The notes under the pieces: model-generated
What the model saw: only the letters and a program-made list of their open reading frames with translations
Databases searched by the model: none
Told to the model about the DNA's origin: nothing
Position numbers and translations under genes: made by a program
Assembly: GCA_039881145.1 (NCBI GenBank)
Contig: JAYKKI010000032.1
Span: forward strand, 13,534,501 to 13,598,500
DNA: 64,000 nt
Source of the DNA: Druceiella hillmani
Taxonomy: Eukaryota; Arthropoda; Insecta; Lepidoptera; Hepialidae
Reading direction: 5' to 3'
In this document: piece after piece, positions 63,401 to 64,000 of the stretch
Numbering within the stretch: the first letter of the stretch is position 1
Layout of the letters: every line of letters begins with the position of its first letter

Positions 63401-63720
63401 GAATTTGAATTTCACTAAGATGTTGCCTCAGGTTTAGATTAAAATCTCGAATAGATTTTGATTTAGATTTTGATTTTCCCTAAGACGTTTGAAATACAAT
63501 TGTATTCATTGGCGACCACGCAATTAGAACCAAGTGCGTGGAACTAAGATCTGATATCAAGACAGGCACCATGATTTCATTTAAAATTCAAGCTAAGATA
63601 GACGTTACGGTTATCCCGGTCAAAGGTACTCTTGAGATGAAAACCTGATTTTTGTGATATCGCGAATTTATTGTTACAATTATTGAATATATTTGGAGTT
63701 AATTTTGTAGAAATTCATTA
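60476..63720. other. AT-rich spacer with duplicated islands
   Basis: No gene was recognised. The islands at 62040-62290 and 63570-63690 match 8870-9120 and 10640-10760. Small frames at 61171-61425, 62292-62528 and 63036-63224 lack any domain. Confidence 0.45.
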
Positions 63721-63722
63721 TT

Positions 63723-63912
63723 CACAATTAAATGAAACTACGTAATATAGTATCATTTTTACTTTATTTAAATTATTTACCACGATCTAGCTTTCGTTGT
63801 ATTACAACAATCTAACCTAACCTAACCTAACCTAACCTAACCTAGGTCGTGGTAATGAATTGAAATGAAGTAGAAATAATACTACATCACGTAGTTTCAT
63901 TTACTTGTGTTG
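63723..63912. mobile_element. Head-to-head pair of truncated PLE termini around telomeric repeats
   Basis: The left arm (about 63726-63811, minus orientation) and right arm (about 63841-63906, plus orientation) are inverted copies of the PLE terminus found at 15.6 and 42.7 kb. Both keep the outer part from the cgtggt box to aaatgaaactacgt and cacaatt. Both lose the 5' half of the hammerhead exactly where CCTAA repeats begin. The left arm keeps the best stem II (GTTGT-AAT-ACAAC) followed by GAAA. The locus sits at the right end of the segmental duplicate. Confidence 0.7.
63812..63844. repeat. Interstitial insect telomeric repeat (CCTAA)n
   Basis: Five full CCTAA units with partial units at both ends (33 bp), equal to (TTAGG)n on the other strand. 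It lies between two inverted PLE termini; the last CCTA merges into the PLE sequence CCTAGGTCGTGG. Confidence 0.9.
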
Positions 63913-64000
63913 TTACAATTATATTTGTACATATAAATACTTTTTTGCCCTAATTTTCCATTTAACAGTACCATACTCTAATATTTACTTCTGTATGAAA

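Larger units (their letters stand above)
34222..63690 (+). repeat. Right member of the ancient direct segmental duplication (expanded)
   Basis: It contains the islands paired with 2551-10760 in the same order. Two long intervals (about 38.0-50.9 and 52.0-62.0 kb) have only very short counterparts on the left, about 0.5 and 2 kb. The extra sequence includes a PLE terminus, a Gypsy integrase relic and a LINE relic. Insertion explains part of the difference, and the rest is unassigned AT-rich sequence. Confidence 0.65.

Overview
The window is AT-rich nuclear DNA of an animal, most likely an insect. The evidence is a short (CCTAA/TTAGG)n tract (the telomeric repeat of most insects), relics of transposon families common in insects (piggyBac, a DUF4817-type mariner-like transposase, Penelope-like, Gypsy and APE-type LINE), many long TA microsatellites, and no bacterial gene structure. 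I found no intact host protein-coding gene. The stretch reads as intergenic or intronic sequence. The many short open frames are almost all chance, and the Ile/Tyr runs come from (TA)n tracts.

Layout. 0-2.5 kb: AT-rich spacer and a palindrome around a TA tract. 2.55-10.8 kb: left member of an old, colinear, direct segmental duplication whose right member is spread over 34.2-63.7 kb. About 9.64-9.78 kb: a tRNA-like SINE candidate. 15.56-16.64 kb: end of a Penelope-like element (PLE) on the minus strand, with the C-terminal part of a GIY-YIG endonuclease and, downstream of its stop, a hammerhead-ribozyme-like motif. 16.64-19.24 kb: a complete but dead piggyBac element with perfect 17-bp TIRs and TTAA duplications. 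23.0-26.5 kb: two inverted arms of about 340 bp enclosing a degraded DUF4817/mariner-like transposase. 27-33 kb: a foldback, a 19-20-bp minisatellite and a 205-bp satellite with a higher-order repeat. 33.4-35.0 kb: a GC-rich island and a 73-bp tandem array. 42.65-43.13 kb: a second PLE terminus next to a Gypsy integrase relic. 58.8-59.9 kb: a LINE endonuclease/reverse-transcriptase relic. 60.1-60.5 kb: a 54-bp minisatellite. 63.72-63.91 kb: a palindromic pair of PLE termini with an insect telomeric tract at its centre.

The most coherent system is the PLE family. Three loci share one terminal sequence. Two of them carry all core positions of a type I hammerhead ribozyme, one lies directly downstream of a GIY-YIG endonuclease remnant, and the third joins truncated termini to telomeric repeats. 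Also notable are two apparently templated insertions in the piggyBac transposase relic (one copied from about 2.1 kb away, one an inverted copy of adjacent sequence) and the uneven expansion of the right segmental duplicate.

All homology calls come from reading translations and repeats by eye. No alignment or database search was run, so identities are approximate and element ends are uncertain unless stated.
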